A DNA stretch of 64,000 bases from contig QJPP01007598.1 in the NCBI GenBank assembly GCA_003996215.1, positions 92,896-156,895 of the forward strand, given 5' to 3'. Below the pieces are notes generated by a model. That model ran no database searches and had not been told where the DNA came from. It saw only the letters and a program-made list of their open reading frames with translations. Source of the stretch: Jaltomata sinuosa (lineage: Eukaryota; Streptophyta; Magnoliopsida; Solanales; Solanaceae). The position numbers and the translations under genes are program-made. Each line of letters opens with the position of its first letter. Within the stretch, counting starts at the first letter, position 1. This document shows, piece by piece, positions 21,001 through 33,400 of this stretch.

Positions 21001-21720
21001 GTTTATATATAACGATAATATTTATATATTGAAAGTAGCATCCGCACGAAATATAAAGATGATAATATATTGAAATTAATCATATTTTTACTTAATTCAT
21101 TTTCTACAAAATAATTATAATTTTTTTTAGCTGTTGCCGTAAATTAAATTTGTTATCATATAAGTATTAAATTGTTTATTTATTTTCACTGCAAAATGTG
21201 AGAATAATATTTACCACTTTTTTACTTTAACATATCTTCTTTTCTTTGTGAATATTAATTTGTTCGAAAGAAATTTTCAAATGGAGAGCACGAGTAAGCT
21301 ATTTGGATACCAATTTTAAGATGATACAGATAATTTTTAAAGTATAGAAGTAAAATTTAACATTTTTTTTATTTTAATAATACCAAGTTTGTGACCGCAA
21401 AGATATGGTTAACTCCGACTTTAAATTGAGTGTAAAGTTAATTATTTTGCAATTTTCTTTTCTTTTTTTGAAATAACAAGGTGTAGAATTGTTCATTCTC
21501 ACCACAAAATGTATTAGTAATAAAATTGAAATTATCAATGACTCGCTTAAGCATGAGAAACTTTTATTTTTTTCTGATTTTTTTTTTTAACTTTATTGGT
21601 TGAAGTTGTATTTGAAATTTGAAAAACACATCAAAACCTATTTTCAATTTTTTCACATTCACTTTTATAATTTTTTCTTCTTCAAATTTACCCTACATTT
21701 TATATTTTTATAGAATAACT
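21001..21720. other. AT-rich intergenic DNA, nothing recognised
   Basis: Low-complexity AT-rich sequence with poly-T and poly-A tracts. I see no gene, inverted repeat or promoter that I could support here. Confidence 0.5.
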
Positions 21721-21721
21721 C

Positions 21722-22360
21722 CATTTACGTGTAGCTTCCTTGATGTAAAGAATGCCATCTAATTGAAAACAATTCATCTCAATATCTGCTCGAATTTTCG
21801 ATGGCTTTGGATTCAGTCTTTTCTTAATATTCTTCACTAATGCATCTTTAACTTCCTTTTACCAGCCCAATTACTTTAAAAATTGAATCTGGATCATTAA
21901 CAACAACTAATTTGAATGCGTCAAGAGCATGACCATATTTTCTGTATAAAGGCCAACCAACATAAACGTACAAGTTCTCCAGATCAATACTCGTGATTTC
22001 AATAACATGACGCATGATTGAATGAACAAGTTTACTCTTATTATACCTCTCTTCACATGACGAAATATCTTCCTCATAAACTCTATGTTTACTGAGATCG
22101 ATATATCCTTTTTCTTTATCAACCCTAAGAACCATAACCGGTTCAATGCGACCAATTTTTATAAGACTGTTAATACTCCGAATACGAGTATGAGAAAGCT
22201 CAGAGAATAGGATCATTCCTTCTATGTTATTGTACTCGAGAAGGGAAACGTAGGCGCCAATGTCATCCATGCTTTTCACCTTTATCATCACTGCTTGGTC
22301 TACTTCTGGGTACTTGACTTCGTACATTCGGCATTCGAGGTTCGGAGAGTCGGTCGCCAT
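21722..22360 (-). pseudogene. eIF2-alpha pseudogene (translation initiation factor 2 alpha)
   Basis: From an ATG at 22360 the minus strand encodes 170 residues very like plant eIF2-alpha: ATDSPNLECRMYEVKYPEVD, then the S1 domain (GAYVSLLEYNNIEGMILFSE) and the start of the helical domain (CEERYNKSKLVHSIMRHV, GWPLYRKYGHA). The frame stops at 21848. The next frame then resumes the family sequence (EVKDALVKNIKKRL, KIRADIEMNCFQLDGILYIK) down to about 21722, so there is a frameshift or small deletion, then truncation. The normal protein is about 340 residues. The phosphorylated Ser (residue 56 here) is kept, but the flanking RR is HT. The coding is continuous with no introns over more than 200 codons, suggesting a retrocopy. 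Confidence 0.85.
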
Positions 22361-22366
22361 GATGAG

Positions 22367-22420
22367 CTAGGGCGTGAGAAATTTTGAGGGTGTCTAGGGC
22401 GTGAGAAATTTTGAGGGTGT
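22367..22420. repeat. 27-bp perfect tandem duplication upstream of the eIF2-alpha copy
   Basis: The unit starts CTAGGGCGTGAGAAATTTTG and ends AGGGTGT; it occurs twice head to tail at 22367-22393 and 22394-22420. It lies just before the start codon of the minus-strand pseudogene, so it would be in its leader. Confidence 0.85.
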
Positions 22421-23299
22421 CTATAGGAATAAGGGTGAATTTATAGACAAAAATTGAAGCAGGTAAACCTTCAATTCTTACTAAATCTGTGTCCTTTTCT
22501 TTTGTCACTATAGGAACATAATTTAGCAAATTACAAATATATAATTTTAATTTTTTTTCCTTAAAACATATGGGTCGAGCCGGGTCATGAGTCGAGCTGA
22601 ATCGAGTCGGGATTACGATGTTGAAACCGACTGGACAGCCTTAGCTCAAAGTGAGGGTCGGTGCCTGCTACACAACTGTCACTTTCGTAAATGCCTAAAA
22701 TTGGTAATCACAAATATTATTTTTTTCCCTTTTAGATTTCATATATTAAAATATTATTTAAAGATTCTAAAACTAATCCTGGTCATAACACTTCAATCCG
22801 TCGAAAGTGTTGTACATAGAGCATGGTCACTTGTACAGTGATCTGGCAAGCAGAGTTTTAGCTAGTTTGACCACAGATTTTGATTTTTTTTTTCAAATAA
22901 ATGTTTTGTCGTAAAATATGATTAGATAAAATAAAATATTTTCAAGTTTACAAAATTTAGTTTTGAATTTTTGAGATTTTCACTTACAAAATTTTAAAGT
23001 TTTGACAAGTAAAATACATGTCCAAACTCCAAACACAATTTTAAATTCTAAAAAATACAATTTCAAAAATGTAAATTTAAATTTCAAAATTTATGGCTAA
23101 ATGAAACATATTCACATTGTGTCAATTTATGTGATAGCTCTTAGTTCGTTTCAAAAGAATATCATTTTTTTAAAAAAAATATTTTAAAATTACTTCTCAT
23201 ATAAAATAATTTATATATAATCAAATAAATATCTAAGATTTATTTCCTTTCTTTCTTGTGCCATATAAATTGAGAATTAAAGAATATAAAAGATTGCAA

Positions 23300-23560
23300 A
23301 AGAAAAAAAAAAAGAGAAAAAGAAGGCTTGTACTTTAGTTTATCAGAGATTCTTTGTCTACACAGCCAATACACATACAGGTGTGTGCAATGATTATACT
23401 AAATACAAAAAATATAGAGGCTCTCTTCAGTGTTTTTTGTTAACAGTTGCTTAGCTGGATTTGCTCTTTCTGTGTTGCTTCTTGCTGTTTTTTTTCCCTT
23501 CAACATCTCTTCTCCCACCAAGCCTAACTGAGGTGATTCAAAAAAGAACTTTCTTTTTTT
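23300..23560 (+). promoter_or_regulatory. Possible 5' untranslated first exon of the TOM1-like gene
   Basis: A pyrimidine-rich stretch (CTCTCTTCAGTG, TTTCCCTTCAACATCTCTTC) ends in CCTAACTGAG/GTGATT, a plausible donor. The coding exon of the TOM1-like gene begins behind an acceptor at 27455, so an upstream non-coding exon is required. This is the best candidate I see, but the assignment is inference. Confidence 0.3.
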
Positions 23561-23793
23561 GTTAATTTGAACTATTAACATGAAATTGCAACTTAGAGTT
23601 TATTTTTTTTCAGACTTTTATCTTTTCCTATGTGGGTTTTAATTTTTATACAATTTAAGCTTGTTTGCTGATGAGAATTCAAGATCTTATTTATGTTCTT
23701 GAAATTTAAGAGGGGTTTAAGTTTCAATGTATTTGTATTGAGAGGGGAAGCATGTGAATTGTTTGTAGATTTATGGCTTGTCTATAATTCATA

Positions 23794-24036
23794 CTCCCTA
23801 CGTTTCAATTTGTTTGTCTAGTTTTGAGTTGACACAAAGTTTAAGAAATAGAACTTTTGAATCTTGTGGTATTAAACTAAAGATAGGTAGAATGTATCAG
23901 GATGCCCTTTGATTTTCTGATCTTAAACATGTCATATGAGAAGTTAGAAGTAAACATTTTTCAGAAAAGGGAAGATACATTTCTTTTGAAACGGACTAAA
24001 AAGGAAAATAAGATAAACAAATTGAAACAGATAGAG
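23794..24036. mobile_element. Stowaway MITE (243 bp) in intron 1 of the TOM1-like gene
   Basis: Ends CTCCCTACGTTTCAATTTG and its imperfect complement CAAATTGAAACAGATAGAG, with TA on each side. This is the usual Stowaway structure. Confidence 0.8.
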
Positions 24037-24989
24037 TATTTGTTTAGGTGGCAGAACTGTCAGAAAAATTGGACCAAAATCGAAAACTGGAACTACATCT
24101 TTGATTCCTCTGATTAAGTCTAATGAAATAATCAGAGGAGAAGTCTGCAGTTCTGTCTTGATGGTGGTTTCATCTGTGTATATGAAAACTTTGGGTGGCA
24201 ATGAGGTGCGAAAGGGGTTGAGTTTTGGTGAAACTGGTGGTGCAACGGTATATGTGTGTTTTGTTGTTGAAGATGAGTTGTGGTTTCTTGATGGACAGAG
24301 GGAGAAGGTGAAGAGGGGTCAGTTGTTGGTGATTATGGTGTTTCTGGGTTTGATGTAACCGGTGACGGAGAGCAATTTTTGTAGTGTTGATTCAGGTTAA
24401 AGATGTGTGATCTTAAAGCAGAAATGACTTTGGATCAGTCACACCTAGATGAAGTGAGAAACACTTTCTTGCCCATGTCACCATTCTTCATCTAATTTAG
24501 ATAAGATTAGATAAATGATCTAGCAATGATGGTATTTCTATTTTAGTTTACCAAATCACATGAATATTACCCAACTCCATATTTTGTGTTTAATAGATAC
24601 ACTTCGAATCACGTTGGAGTGTTTAATAGGTATCAGCCTTAGTTAATGAAGACGGGTGTCAACTTTAAGGGGCCCCTTATGTACTTGGCCTTTCTTTTTG
24701 ATAAGTTGTTCGATGACAATAATAATCATATTTAAGCTTTGATGTTGACTGCTAATTTGATAAACAACTAGTTTTTTGGATTGCGTGCTGAATTAGTCAA
24801 ATGATTCTGGGTGGTGATTCTTTTAGGTAGTGTCATTATCTTAATTTGATAACAGCCCTGTCTGAATGAAGTAAAATGATTTTTAATGGAAAATATTTTC
24901 ACAGAATGTTTCACCCGAGGAAAATATTTCTGTGAAAATATTTCTTAATCTAGGATGTTTGGTTGGACGTTAAGTTGGAACTGTAATAG

Positions 24990-25198
24990 CACCCAAGGTT
25001 GTGGCCTAGTGGTCAATGAAGTGGCTTGAGAACCATGAGGTCTCGGATTCAAAGCCCAACTGAGACAAAAAGCACTAGGTTATTTCTTCCCACTGTCCTG
25101 CCCACCTACCTGTTATTGGTGGGAGATGACAGGTATCCAATAGAATTAGTCGAGGTGCGCGCAAGCTAGCGTGTGGACACCACGGTTATTAAAAAGAA
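24990..25198 (+). mobile_element. TS/SolS-type SINE
   Basis: A tRNA-derived head has a Pol III A-box-like GTGGCCTAGTGGTC and a B-box-like GGATTCAAAGCC. The Solanaceae SINE body follows (GAATTAGTCGAGGTGCGCGC) and the tail is CACGGTTATTAAAAAGAAAG. About 205 bp, complete or nearly so, inside intron 1 of the TOM1-like gene. Target duplication not resolved. Confidence 0.85.
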
Positions 25199-25399
25199 AG
25201 AGTTGGAAGTGTAATAGAGGTGAGGATGAGACATGGTGGGTGGTGTTTGGAGATAATTGTTAGTAGCAAAGAGGGAAATAATGTTCATAGGTTGTAGGAT
25301 TAGAGCGGAAAATAACTTACCCTTATATTGGGACACTAATTTTAAATATGTTTCTTGGTAAACATTTTAGGTCATACTAAAGAAGTCATACAATCTTTA

Positions 25400-27455
25400 G
25401 ATTTTCATCGAGTTTGCTGTATCTATATGTTGATTTTGCAGTAACCACACTGGTTCTACCCTTCTGGTACAAGAAGGGATGGTGTGTTAATCTTTTGATC
25501 AAAATAGAGCGAGCTCTGAAGGAAATAGTTGAAACTTGTCATTGAATAAGTCATTCTTGATTGCACGCTCAATTCTTCATGCGCCAATGGACAAGGATTC
25601 TTCCAAACTTGGTTCAGTTGGGCAACTCTGTTTCATTGTTCAAATGCTCCCATATAGAAGTCAAACTTCAACAGGTTACATGTGCATTTCAAAGACAAGT
25701 TCAAACCTGCAAACTGTGTATGTGTTGGAACTACAGTGTCATCAGTCATGCTGAGCAAACTACAACAGTATACAGATAGTGAGCTTCTGGATGCTTATGT
25801 CAATGTGTTTGAGAAAATAAGCAGGGTGGATAATTGCCACTTATTTGATATGAAACTGAAATGGACCAATATTAGGAGATTGGCTAGATTATTGGAGACA
25901 GATTTTGTTTGCCGAGGTTATTTTTTATATCTATATTGTTCCTTTTTGTCTTTTTAAACTTACAATTTTAGGTGGGTGGGGTGGGGTTTTGTGCTTAGAG
26001 CTTGGTAATTATGACACAACTACTTAGTGTTAATGGCTACTAAGGAGCCGATTCAGTAGCTCTTTGCTCCAGCTAATTATAGATTGCTATGCAGTATCTA
26101 GGTGTCAATTAGGGATTTCCAATCAATGGCATAGTATTAACTGGATCACCCACTGTTTGTCTAGGAAGGTGGAACAAATTAGATCAGGGTTCTTGATTGA
26201 GGTGGTGAAATGTAAGTGGCATCCACAACAACTCTGTAAGCAAGGGTCATTAGCATTTGTATAAACTTGTCATTCTTTATCCACAAGCTTTTACTTCTTT
26301 TAATTGGCACACAACTTTTTGAAAGTTTGCTCCTTCAACTAGGTGCAATGCTATTTTTGCAATGGATTCCTTTTTTTGTTTCTTGTGGTTGCGTAACCTC
26401 GTCTAGTACATTGATACCCTCCCCCATCTCCCCCCTAACAAACAAGAATGAGTAACTTCCATTAAAGTAATTTCTTGTATTTTCTCGCATTTGGATGTAG
26501 ATTTCAGCGCACATACCATTAGTTTTATGGCCGCTTTGTCAAAACCGTGTCTTTTGATATGCGAGTTGCATGTTCTTATCTGACCTTTGTATCTGCTGAG
26601 AGTTTGGTATCGAATTTCTTGGCGTTATCCAGATTAGATATTTCTGGATTAATTTCCTGTTGTTCTTCTTGCAGATGCAATATCATCTATTGTAGGGAAA
26701 TGTTTGCCTAGATTTTGTAGACATGATTTCTGATCTTTATGACATAAGTGGAAAATAAAGCTTAAGTTCCTTAATGTTTTTTAGAAGTTCAATGCAGTCC
26801 CTGAATAATAGTTTGCATTTAGTCCCTAATCTTCTATTTGGCCTTATCTGGTTGTCCTTACTCCCATCAGATCCAAACTTAGCAACCAAGATGATCCATT
26901 TGTTCTCCAGATTATATTTAAGGCAGTTTTTTCTAGTTCTTCTCTCATTAACCAAAAAAACAGAAAATTTAAACTTTCAGCCCCTAATGCATGCATGATC
27001 TCTATCAGAATTCTCACATCGGTAGTAGATGTGTGATTTGGTCTCTTTATACAGTCCTGACCAATCCTAACTTCATGAGCTAGAGGCCCAAGGTCCATCT
27101 CTTATAATGGCATCAGTACCGAGCCCATCCCAATTCTTGGTTTTATCCGATGTTATAAAGCACATTCAATTATGTGGTAGAAAAATGTGCTAGCACCTAA
27201 GTGGTTACTTGTTATAGTCGGACCTACGCCTATAGATTATATATTGCAAACTGTCATAACACGATATTAAGTTGGATCCAACAACTTTTCCGTTTTTAAT
27301 CAGTACATGAAGCTTTGGGCTTGCTTTTTCATCTTCCTACTGAGCCTGTACATGTGTTCCTAGGGCTGGACTTCAGAGGATGAGCCTATTTACTTCTATT
27401 ATACGTGTTTCCTGAAAGATTTATGAAGGTTCTGACAAGATTCTTATTTCTCCAG
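25400..27455 (+). other. Large first-intron region, no coding sequence supported
   Basis: Non-coding sequence between the SINE and the first coding exon. Several short frames exist (for example 25682-25957), but none has a recognisable domain or family sequence. The acceptor of the first coding exon is TTTCTCCAG at 27455. Confidence 0.4.
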
Positions 27456-27471
27456 CTGGAAAATAAGTGGA

Positions 27472-30400
27472 ATGGCGGTAGAGCTTGTTAACTCTGCAAC
27501 AAGTGACAAACTCATTGAAATAGATTGGACGAAAAATATTGAAATATGTGAATTGGTCGCACGTGATCACAAGTATGGCAGTTTCTTTCAACTCTCTCTC
27601 AAATTATTATTCTAAGTGGCAGTAGTATTTTAAGCTACTGCTTCACTAAAAATGAAGTTTTAGATCTGTTAGATGAAGTCTTTATCTGGCATATGTAGGT
27701 TTTTCTTTTAACTTTGATTGTTACAGCATTTGTAAACATGCCTTTTAAATAAAAACTTCATTATTTGAATATTATTACTCCCTTTGTCCCGTTTTATGTG
27801 ACACTCTTTCTTTTTTAGCCTGTCCAAAAAAAAGAATGACGCCTTTCTATATTTAGACACAACTTATAAAACTTTCCATTTTATCCTTAATGAGATGATT
27901 TATAGCCACACAAATGTCTATGACATGATTTGGACCACAAATTTAAAAGTCTTTCTTTCCTAAATTTCGTGCTCACATCGTCATATAAAATGGGACAAAG
28001 GGAGTAGTATCTAGTGTCGAAAGTTTAAAAAAAAGGAGAAAAAAATAATGGAGCTACCTAAGCTCATATTTTGCTGCAGTAACTGAAACTATTCCCCCCT
28101 TCCCCAAAGGTAACAACTTTGCAAGTTTCTTTTCTATTGTACCAACGAAGTTAGCTATTCTATGGCTGCTTACCTAATGTATATGGTTAATAGACTTTGT
28201 ATCAGTTAGAAATCTTTATTTGCATGGTTCCTGGGACATGCCTAGTAGTAACTGCATACTGATTTTTTATTTATTTACAAGAATTGAAGAGAGAAACTCA
28301 TACAACTTCTATATTTCTTAAAAATCTCTAGTTCACTTGTTAAAACCAAGTTCTTGCTAGTCTGGGGTGGGCCTCCAATTTTTGTGCTGAATTAAGTTTT
28401 CTAACGGAACTATGACTTAGCATTTTTAGCTACTTTTCAACCAAGCATTCAAGTTGCTTCGTATTGATGACTCAAGGACGATATTGCTTTGGTTTGAACA
28501 GGCAAGCTAGAGATGTCGTTAAAGCTATAAAGAAACGGCTGGGAAGTAAAAGCCCAAACTCACAACTCTTCTCAGTAAATGTTAGTGCTTTTAGATTCTC
28601 CAACATTTTTCCATAAATAATGTTGTCCCGTTGATTGTATAGCAATTTTTTTGCTGGTTTGGCAGCCTTCTTAAGATAGTTCATTTGTTGGTTATACTTA
28701 TTGGTTGTCACGTCATACTGCAGTTGCTGGAAATGTTGATAAACAATATCGGAGAACCTGTTCATAAGCAGGTTATTGATACAGGAATCCTTCCAATACT
28801 TGTAAAGACAGTGAAGAAAAAGGTCTGCAAAATTTCACATTTTACTTTTTGATTGTTCCCCTTGTGTTCTTAAACATGTCCAGGTCTTGCTAAGTTTCTA
28901 TTTCTCCTATTCTCTAAGGAGGTATTAATTTGTAAAGATAGTAAAGAAAAAGATCTGCAATTTTTTCAGTTTTTATTTATTATTTCCCCCCTTTGTGTTC
29001 TTAAAATTTTCATGTTCAGGTTTTGCTATTTCTTTTCTCCTCTTATCTAAGGAAAGAAGCATTAATTTTTTCTTCCTCTTTATATAGTCAGATCTACCTG
29101 TACGAGAGAAGATATTTCTTCTTCTAGATGCTGCACAGACTTCTCTTGGCGGAGCTTCTGGGAGGTTCCCTCAGTATTATTCTGCATATTATGAGTTAGT
29201 GGTAGGTAAACTCACCTTAACCTTACATATTACTGTATCCTATCGAGAAACGGGGAAAAAAAAGGAAGAATTGATCAGACCAGATGCTGCGTGTAATCCT
29301 TAAAGAATATCTTCCTAATTTTGAGGATTGTCATCATCTGTTTGTCAACACATTCAGTGTTTAAGCAAACCCATTAATAGCACATCTGCTTTTATGTAAA
29401 CTCACAGTATTAAGAAGTGAGCAGGTTGACCAAATGATGGCTTAAGGTAATTTTCGTAACTGGTAAGAGATTCTTTTATGATTAGTGTAGTGCAAACTAT
29501 TTGGGAGACTTTCTCTTATCATTACTCAAAGAATAGTTTTAAATACATGTGAAAAAATAGGCTAATTATGGTAACTAGATATCTAATCCCTCGAATCAGC
29601 TACAATATTTTATATAAGGAAATATACTTCTTGTTTGATTTTGTATCGCTCTCCCTCAAGATGGAGCATAAATGTTGATCATGCCCAACTTGTTACAAAG
29701 ATAATCAACCTGAGTTCTGTTCGATGCCTTTGTGAATAAAACAGCTATTTGCTCTCCTGTCTTCAAAAAATTAATTCACCATCGCTGAAGAAAACACGCA
29801 TACATCAATGGCTAGAAATCTTCTTCCCCTGTGTCTACAGATTAACTAATAGTTTATTTGACAAGCTCATCAAACTTTCTATGTTAAGAATGGAAGCCTC
29901 CTTTATGTATGCAACTACATAGAGAAATGCATGAAGCCGGAATAGGAAATTACCTGCAAGTTCACCCCGCCCTAGTGCTGGCTTTAATGAATTAGCAATG
30001 TCGAGACCTAGTCCAACTGTGCTTCACGTAGCCAGTGGAATTCAAGTTTTCCTGGATTTTCTCACGAATTAAATGGCAGTCAACCTCAATATGATTGGTT
30101 CTTTCATGGTACACCGAATTTGAGGCGATATAGACGGCAGCTTGATTATCACACCAAAGTTCTACCGGAGTAGGATGCTTCAACCCAATTTCAGTTAGAA
30201 GATGATGTATTCACATAATCTCACATGTGGATTGTGTCATTGTTCGGTATTCAGATTCTGCAGTGGAACGAGATACAACACTCTTGCTTCTCCATGATAT
30301 TAAGTTTCCACCAACAAAGATACAATAACCCGTACTAAATCTTCTATCAACCTTGGATCTAGCCCAATCAGTATCTGCAGAACACTCAATGCCAGAATGT

Positions 30401-33400
30401 CCATAATTGTTATATAATGTACCAAGTCCACAGGCTCCTTTTAAGTAGCATAGGATCTGTTCTAGAACTGCCCAATTTGATTCCACTCCCTCCTAAAAGA
30501 AACCGGGGTTGGAGTGGGATTGGTATGGAGAGAATGGAAGTCATATAATTGACTCCGTATAGTTTGCATGGCGATCTCTTTTGGTGAGCGGTGCCTCCTC
30601 TCTCAAAGTTTGTTAACTGTTACTTTTTTTATGAGCATCATTATTTGTCTGCTTACAGGGTTTGATTGTATATTCCCTTTTTTTAATTTGAAAGGGTGAA
30701 GAATATGGTTCTCGTATTACTGCTATAAGAATTGGACCAATAATCTCATGGTTATATTCTGAAGGGTTTTTACCCCTACTCAGAGAATTATTCGACTTTG
30801 TATTTTCAACGGCATACGGGGAGCGAGGTCATCTAACTAGTGTCAGTAGAGATTTAATAAAATATACCTTTTGAATGTGTAATGTGAGTTACTTGTAAAT
30901 TCTGTGAAATGCAATTTTTTCTTCTTTATAGAGAAGTATTGTCTGCACCATTGCTATTTTTGTGATGGTGTAAAATTCTGAATACCCTGGTAATGTTTGA
31001 GATTTGACTTTTCAGAGTGCAGGCGTGGAGTTTCCTCAAAGATCTGTTGTCTCCTCCGAACCACATGCTCCCTCAAATGAGAATAAAAATAATCACCGAG
31101 ACAATGATCATGTCTCTTCTAGATGTGAAATAAAATTCCCACAAGCAGAGCCTCAAAAAGTTCCTGACAACAGGTAAATATCATAGCGTGTCATATTTTT
31201 ATTAGGAGAATAAGAAAGAATTCATTACTACAGTTGTCTCTCTTAGTTTGGTCTACCAGGTAATATTAGTAGTTAAAGACGTTGATGAATTAAAAATTAG
31301 CTGTCTCCTCAGTTGAGTAGTAGTGGCCTGAATGGAGGAGAAGAAATGCTCATTTTGTCCTTTCACTCTTGGTGCAAGCTGCGAGCCTGCTTGTTCTTTC
31401 CATGGATACTTCTGCCCATTCAGAACCTGGATATTCTGAGAGAAAGCTCCTATTACAAATTCAGGCTCCTATGTAATTTTTATAACCATTTTTTCGACTC
31501 CTCTCTGTATAGCTACATGTTTTGAAGATGTCGTTAGAAGTTTATTTAAGTTGGGAACTTAAAAATGATATATAGAATGTTGGAATATCAAAAATATTAC
31601 ACTTTTGGTCCAACCAGCTCTTTTTTCATAGAAATAAGCTTGTTAATTAATAAGTAAAAACTACATGTGTTTATGCCTAAGGTTGAACTTTGAAGGGAGT
31701 TTGACACGTCTACTCTGTTGCATAGCCTCATTTTAACAAAGACCCAACCGAGAGAATCCATATTCCCTAAAAACCCAAGGATTAAGAAGAACCAGAACCA
31801 AAATATCCATAGAGAGCCTATACTCTTCCTTTCTAACGAAGTAGTCAGAAATTCAGAAGTCGAGCAAGCCTGAAAGATCAACTTCCTTCACTTATTTGAG
31901 GTCTGTTTATCATCAATTACTTCCTTCCCTCTGTTATTATAGTTTCATAACACTCCTGTCCTCTTACTGTCTTGCAGTGTTTGGCTGCTTATGTTCTTCT
32001 TTTCACTTTTTGATGAACTACATTCTCCTTTGCACTTCTCTCTTCATAGCTTCTTCACTTCTTCATCAATTATTTGCATATGTTCTTGACTTTGCTGCTT
32101 CTCCATAGTCCTAGGTGAATTTTTAATATACAAACTAGTTATTTGAGATCTATAACCAATATGATTATTATACAAACTAGTCTCTGGGTACGCGTGTTGC
32201 ACGTGTACCCTTATCCATGAATACTATGTTCTTTAGAAAACTATTATTGAAAAATGTGTTGAGTCATAAAATGACAACTAAAGAAAAAAAAAACATTTAT
32301 ATACTCATTTATTATTTATTTGAAGGAAACTTTTTTTACGCTAGAGAATGAATTGGAAGTATATACAAATTTATTCAGGTTTTGATGTCATTATTCAAGT
32401 AGGATTAGTATCTAAATAATTCTAGTATTAGTTAATTTCAAAATCCTAAGTACTAGAAAAATGATCAAATGACAATTTAACTTCAAAATCCTAAATCTAA
32501 GGAAAATAATTAAATGACAATTTTGTCCAATATGAAATCTATTTTTGAAGTGTAAAAAAGTCGATCAACACCTTCTTTCTCTTCAGAATCATCTTTCCTT
32601 TTTTCCAACTTTTTATCTGCTGATTAGGCTTTACCTGTTTTATTTAGTTTTTAGAAGTCAAAAAGTATTTTAGTAAGAGAGCTTCTATATTGTGCAGTAT
32701 CTTACAGAAGGCTTCCACTGCTCTAGAGGTTCTAAGAGAAGTCCTTGATGCTGTCGACACTCAGCATCCTGAGGTATGTTTATGTAATCTAACATTCGTA
32801 AGTTTTATGTTCTTTAACAGGATTATGTACAGTTGTTGGTATAGATGGAATCATTTTCTCTTTTTAAGTTACCGTTGGCAAATCTGCTACCTAAGGTTTA
32901 ATTTTTAGTGAAAACTTGCTATTATAGCTCTTGAAATAAATGGTTACTTGGATGAAGTGAGCTGTTGTCCAGGAAATTCTGTTTGATTTGCTCTTCATTA
33001 AGAGGTAAATATATGTGTCAGAGATCTTTTTTCTAGCGTACGGGGAAGAAAGTAGATTTTTTATTTAGTTGATTTTCTTGGCATGAGAAATTATTTTTCG
33101 AGTTATTGTATTGCGTATATCTGAGCTAACCGTCAATATTTAATGTGCTTACACAAATTCCTATACAAACGTGCCATTTTTCATCTGAATTAGATATGGT
33201 CTTAGTTATATAACTGTGCACATTGGCAGTATCGTTTCCAGCTTTCAAGTCATTCCTTTCTGATAAGCATTTTTTACTATAATTTCTTTTTTCTTTTTCT
33301 TTGGAGAAGGTAATATAATTTTATTGAAGTTTAGAACCCAGGATGTGCTGAGATACGGACTCTAATTTCTTTTATGTTCTTTTCCAAAGGGAGCAAAGGA

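Noticed and set aside
24987..25070. A functional tRNA gene suggested by A- and B-box-like words
   Set aside because: The boxes are part of a SINE with the known Solanaceae body and tail, and the sequence does not fold as a tRNA.
25682..25957. 91-codon frame in intron 1 of the TOM1-like gene as a nested gene
   Set aside because: It looks mildly protein-like (SKLQQYTDSELLDAYVNVFE), but no family is recognised, there are no splice or promoter signals, and overlapping frames are equally open.
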